From NCBI GenBank assembly GCA_030430345.1, contig JAUIFT010000067.1, positions 1 to 8,578 of the forward strand: a stretch of DNA of 8,578 nt, read 5' to 3'. Below are positions 5,928 to 8,578 of the stretch, one piece after another. Under the pieces are notes generated by a model, which did not search any database, was not told where the DNA came from, and was given only the letters and a program-made list of their open reading frames with translations. The stretch is from Calditrichia bacterium (GTDB taxonomy: Bacteria; Calditrichota; Calditrichia; RBG-13-44-9; J042). Position numbers and translations under genes: made by a program. The stretch's first letter is position 1, and every line of letters begins with the position of its first letter.

Positions 5928-8204
5928 ATGAGTAAAAGTAACGGAAAAAAATTAGTAATTGTTGAGTCTCCTGCCAAAGCAAAAACCATCAACAAGATTC
6001 TTGGTAAAGATTTCAGCGTTTCCGCCTCGGTAGGTCATGTGATCGATCTGCCCTCCAATAAACTGGGGGTAGATATCGAGAATGGCTTCCAGCCGGAATA
6101 TACGGTTATTAAAGGCAAGAACGATGTTATCAAGAAGTTGAAATCTGCTGCGAAGGGGGTATCGGAAGTATTACTGGCGACGGACCCCGACCGCGAAGGG
6201 GAGGCGATTGCCTATTTTGTTGCCGATAGCATCAAGAAGATCAATACTAATATTCAGCGCATAGAATTTAATGAAATTACCAAGCCGGCCGTATTGCGGG
6301 CGTTGGAAAACCCCCGCACCATCGACATGGACCGCGTGCAGGCTCAGCAGGCCCGCCGCGTGATGGACCGTATCGTCGGTTACCAGGTCAGCCCGGTATT
6401 GTGGAGCACTATCCATAAGGGATTGAGCGCCGGCCGGGTGCAATCCGTTGCCCTGCGCCTGATCTGCGAACGCGAAGATGAAATCGAAAAATTTGTCCCG
6501 GTCGAATACTGGAGCATTACCGCCGATCTGGAAACCGAATCGAAAGAAAAATTTTCCGCCAAGCTGGTGCGCATCGGAAAAGAGAAACTTGATCCGAATA
6601 AATTCCGCATCTCTAACCAGGGGGAAGCGCAGAAGCATTACGAGCAGTTGCTCAAGGAAAAGTTCCAGGTTTCCAAGATCAAACGGGAGAAGATTAACAA
6701 ACGTCCCGCCCCGCCCTTTATTACCAGTACATTGCAGCAGGATGCCGCCCGCCGCTTTGGCATGACGACGTCCCGAATTATGTCCAATGCCCAAAAGCTT
6801 TACGAAGGGATTAATATCGGGGAAAAAGGAGAAGTCGGCTTAATTACGTATATGCGTTCCGATTCGGTGCGGGTCAGCCCGGAAGCGATTAAGTCTGTGC
6901 GGGAATATGTCGCCTCCAGTTATGGCCCCGACTATCTGCCTCCGAAGCCGAATGTTTACAAAACGAAAAAAGGCGCACAGGATGCGCACGAAGCGATTCG
7001 CCCGACCTACATTAGCAGCGAGTATGAGCCGAAGAAGCTAAAACCTTTTCTGACGCCGGATCAGTTCAAGATCTACGATTTGATCTGGAAACGTTTCGTT
7101 GCCAGCCAGTTAAAACCGGCGGTCGCCGATCGCCTCACCATTGAAATCACTGCCGGTGACTACCTTTTCCGCGCCAGTGGGGAAGTGATTACTTTCCGGG
7201 GTTGGATGCTGGTTTATCAGCCCCAGCCGGAAGAAAAGAAAAATGATGACGAGGATGGTGAACAGCGTCCGGAAAATCTCCCCCAGAAAATATCGGAAGG
7301 GGAAGTGCTCAACCTGCTTGAGCTGATCCTGAAGCAGCATTTTACCAAACCGCCGGGCCGTTTTTCGGAAAGCTCCCTGGTGAAGATGATGGATCGGCTC
7401 GGTATCGGGCGGCCGAGTACTTACGCGGCGATTATTTCCACCCTCTTCAATCGGAAGTATATTGTGAAGATGGATCGCGCCCTCGCCCCAACCGAATTAG
7501 GCCGCACCGTTAACTTTTTGCTGGTGAATAACTTCCCGGATATCTTCAATGTGCAGTTTACTGCCAATATGGAAGAAGGTCTGGATAAGATTGAGCAGCA
7601 TGAGTCCTCCTACGGAGAGACCCTCGATAACTTCTACCTGCTCTTCAAGAAAACCCTCGATCAGGTGACCGACAATATCAAGTCGATCAAGCAATCCCTC
7701 CAGAAGGATTCCGGGGAAAAATGCGATAACTGCGGGAAGCCGATGTTGATCAAGTGGGGCCGGAACGGGCAGTTCCTTGCCTGCAGCGGCTATCCGGAGT
7801 GTAAAAACACCCGCCCGCTGGAAGCGCCGCCGGAGCCGATTGAAACCGACGAAAAGTGCGATAACTGCGGCAGCACCATGGTGATCCGCCAGGGGCGCTA
7901 CGGCGAGTTTATGGCTTGCTCCCGCTATCCGGAATGCAAAACCACCAAGCCGATCAGTACCGGGGTTTCCTGCCCGAATGACGGTTGTAACGGCACTTTG
8001 GTGCAAAAGCAATCCCGCAAAGGGAAGATCTTTTTCGGCTGCGACCAGTTCCCGAAGTGCAACTACGCCATCTGGAACAAACCGCGCGCCGAGGCCTGTG
8101 GTAAATGCGGCTTTCCACTGGTGGAAGAAAAAACTACCCGCAATGACGGTTTTTTCCTGCAGTGCCCGAGCTGTAAGCATAAGGAAAAAGTTGAAGAGTT
8201 GTAA
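5928..8204 (+). CDS. topA: DNA topoisomerase I (type IA, omega protein)
   Basis: A complete 758-residue type IA topoisomerase that relaxes negative supercoils by cutting one strand through a 5'-phosphotyrosine link. The N-terminal Toprim domain has 'VIVESPAKAKT' (E13) and the metal-binding 'ATDPDREGEA' (D86, D88, E90). 'KGLSAGRVQSVALRLI' follows at about 164-179. The active site is 'GLITYMRSDSVRVS' with Y308 and R310, and 'DAHEAIRPT' (352-360) and 'GIGRPSTYAAII' (492-503) complete the core. The tail has four zinc-ribbon motifs: C599/C602/C619/C625, C644/C647/C664/C670, C682/C687/C705/C711 and C724/C727/C746/C749. The first two are close copies 45 residues apart. It is somewhat shorter than the 865-residue E. 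coli enzyme, mainly in the tail. The gene starts 9 bases after smg with only a weak site (GAGCGAG), so translation is probably coupled. A hairpin follows the stop directly. All catalytic residues are intact. Confidence 0.98.
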   Translation: MSKSNGKKLVIVESPAKAKTINKILGKDFSVSASVGHVIDLPSNKLGVDIENGFQPEYTVIKGKNDVIKKLKSAAKGVSEVLLATDPDREGEAIAYFVADSIKKINTNIQRIEFNEITKPAVLRALENPRTIDMDRVQAQQARRVMDRIVGYQVSPVLWSTIHKGLSAGRVQSVALRLICEREDEIEKFVPVEYWSITADLETESKEKFSAKLVRIGKEKLDPNKFRISNQGEAQKHYEQLLKEKFQVSKIKREKINKRPAPPFITSTLQQDAARRFGMTTSRIMSNAQKLYEGINIGEKGEVGLITYMRSDSVRVSPEAIKSVREYVASSYGPDYLPPKPNVYKTKKGAQDAHEAIRPTYISSEYEPKKLKPFLTPDQFKIYDLIWKRFVASQLKPAVADRLTIEITAGDYLFRASGEVITFRGWMLVYQPQPEEKKNDDEDGEQRPENLPQKISEGEVLNLLELILKQHFTKPPGRFSESSLVKMMDRLGIGRPSTYAAIISTLFNRKYIVKMDRALAPTELGRTVNFLLVNNFPDIFNVQFTANMEEGLDKIEQHESSYGETLDNFYLLFKKTLDQVTDNIKSIKQSLQKDSGEKCDNCGKPMLIKWGRNGQFLACSGYPECKNTRPLEAPPEPIETDEKCDNCGSTMVIRQGRYGEFMACSRYPECKTTKPISTGVSCPNDGCNGTLVQKQSRKGKIFFGCDQFPKCNYAIWNKPRAEACGKCGFPLVEEKTTRNDGFFLQCPSCKHKEKVEEL

Positions 8205-8205
8205 A

Positions 8206-8230
8206 AACGGTTGGCACCTCTCCAGCCGTT
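8206..8230 (+). terminator. Probable terminator of the smg-topA operon
   Basis: AACGGTTGG (8206-8214) faces CCAGCCGTT (8222-8230): 9 pairs with one G-U, and a 7-base loop. It begins one base after the topA stop. The downstream tract is only moderately T-rich (CTTGCTTTGTT), so intrinsic termination is likely but not textbook. Confidence 0.6.
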
Positions 8231-8434
8231 AGCGCTTGCTTTGTTAATACTGTCCGCTAAAGCCTTACCCATCCCCTGAAAAATTATCAAAAACCCAATC
8301 GGCATTTGTAAAATTCCCTAACCTGTAGTATTATTGGACGACGGAGTTTCGCGGAGTTCTCAAAATCTCTGAAATTAAATTACCTTTTTATACTTGTGAA
8401 AGGTGAATATTTTCTTTTCTAAAGGCTGATCTGT

Positions 8435-8537
8435 TCGGGGGATAAGTCGTTTATAATAGACATCTTATAGCTTTTGAAAATGAACTTCCTGTAAAAAAAT
8501 AAAAATAATTCAACTTTTTTTCTAAAAATTCCCCCGA
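8435..8537. repeat. GC-rich inverted repeat TCGGGGGA / TCCCCCGA
   Basis: TCGGGGGA (8435-8442) is perfectly complementary to TCCCCCGA (8530-8537), 87 bases apart in otherwise very AT-rich DNA. If transcribed together, the two arms could close a long structured leader. They are also the only G- or C-runs of this kind in the spacer, which makes chance somewhat less likely. The role is unknown. Confidence 0.4.
8452..8457 (+). promoter_or_regulatory. -10-like element in the right-hand spacer
   Basis: A TATAAT hexamer, without a good TTGACA at the right distance upstream. It lies between imperfectly paired flanks (ATAAGTC at 8442-8448 and GACATCTTAT at 8458-8467). It may be the promoter for the gene beyond the window, but a match in AT-rich DNA is weak evidence. 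Confidence 0.25.
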
Positions 8538-8558
8538 CCTGCCAATATGAGAATGTAG

Positions 8559-8570
8559 ACGAACGTTCGT
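8559..8570. promoter_or_regulatory. Perfect 12-bp palindrome, possible operator
   Basis: ACGAACGTTCGT is its own reverse complement. Uninterrupted palindromes of this length in a promoter-like spacer are typical binding sites for small dimeric repressors such as the TetR type. It shares the CGAAC/GTTCG half-sites of the Gram-positive SOS box but lacks the usual 4-base spacer, so I do not call it a LexA site. Its regulator and target gene are not in the window. Confidence 0.4.
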
Positions 8571-8578
8571 AAAGATTC

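Larger units (their letters stand above)
8231..8578. other. AT-rich spacer with no convincing gene
   Basis: From the topA terminator to the window end there is no reading frame with protein-like composition and no tRNA or other recognisable RNA. The DNA becomes strongly AT-rich after about 8370, with A- and T-runs around 8490-8530. It contains a -10-like TATAAT, a GC-rich 8-bp inverted repeat and a 12-bp palindrome, all listed separately. It most likely serves as the leader or promoter region of a gene starting beyond the right edge. Confidence 0.6.

Noticed and set aside
6171..8180. Long antisense open frames inside topA (6171-6794 and 7497-8180)
   Set aside because: They are a by-product of codon bias in the topA strand. 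Their compositions do not look like real proteins and topA is unmistakable.
8063..8305. Minus-strand 80-codon frame running from the right spacer into topA
   Set aside because: It overlaps the topA zinc-ribbon end and the terminator and has no recognisable motif or ribosome-binding site.
8559..8570. LexA/SOS box reading of the palindrome
   Set aside because: The half-sites resemble CGAAC/GTTCG, but the 4-base spacer needed for the Gram-positive box is missing, and the E. coli CTGT-N8-ACAG form is also absent.
1..8578. Mobile element, CRISPR, defence island or tRNA/rRNA gene
   Set aside because: No transposase, integrase, regular spaced repeats, defence-type domain or cloverleaf was seen. 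The genes are all housekeeping or envelope functions with family-typical lengths.

Overview
The window holds seven protein genes and looks like an ordinary chromosomal segment of a Gram-negative-type bacterium. There are no mobile elements, CRISPR arrays, rRNA or tRNA genes. The envelope genes (a DsbD/ScsB-type electron transporter with periplasmic-type domains and an anchored TlpA/ResA-type thioredoxin) and the smg-topA pair support a diderm. Base composition is mixed, with moderate-GC genes and clearly AT-rich spacers. Ribosome-binding sites are uneven: tlpA has a good AGGAGA, while the dusA start has only an A-rich leader and the HDAC-like gene has no visible site. This would suit a lineage outside the classical Proteobacteria, for example a member of the Fibrobacterota-Chlorobiota-Bacteroidota/Calditrichota neighbourhood, but this is a guess and the sequence does not fix the phylum.

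Layout from left to right: (1) the 3' end of recX on the plus strand (2-271), which converges with only 4 bp of spacing on (2) a minus-strand pair, tlpA-like thioredoxin (1199-1708) followed by a histone-deacetylase-family gene (276-1193), 5 bp apart and presumably one transcript. (3) A 283-bp AT-rich divergent spacer (1709-1991) carries two back-to-back inverted-repeat structures. (4) A long dsbD/scsB-like gene runs rightward (1992-4133). (5) It converges with dusA (4161-5198, minus strand), and a strong bidirectional-looking hairpin lies across the junction and inside the last dusA codons. (6) After a 246-bp divergent spacer with an extended -10 promoter for dusA, smg (DUF494, 5445-5918) and topA (5928-8204) run rightward as a two-gene operon closed by a hairpin. 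(7) A 374-bp AT-rich spacer (8205-8578) has no convincing gene but contains a perfect 12-bp palindrome and a GC-rich 8-bp inverted repeat, and may be the regulatory region of the next gene.

Functionally there are two themes. The left half is thiol redox: DsbD would carry electrons from cytoplasmic thioredoxin across the inner membrane, and the divergently transcribed TlpA-like protein is a plausible recipient, for example in cytochrome c maturation or disulfide repair. The HDAC-family enzyme is a cytoplasmic passenger in the tlpA transcript. The right half is nucleic-acid housekeeping: tRNA dihydrouridylation (DusA), DNA relaxation (TopA) and the conserved topA neighbour Smg of unknown function. 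I did not find a clearly new system. The items most worth a second look are the structured tlpA/dsbD spacer, the terminator embedded in the dusA reading frame, the tlpA-HDAC coupling and the operator-like palindrome at the right edge.
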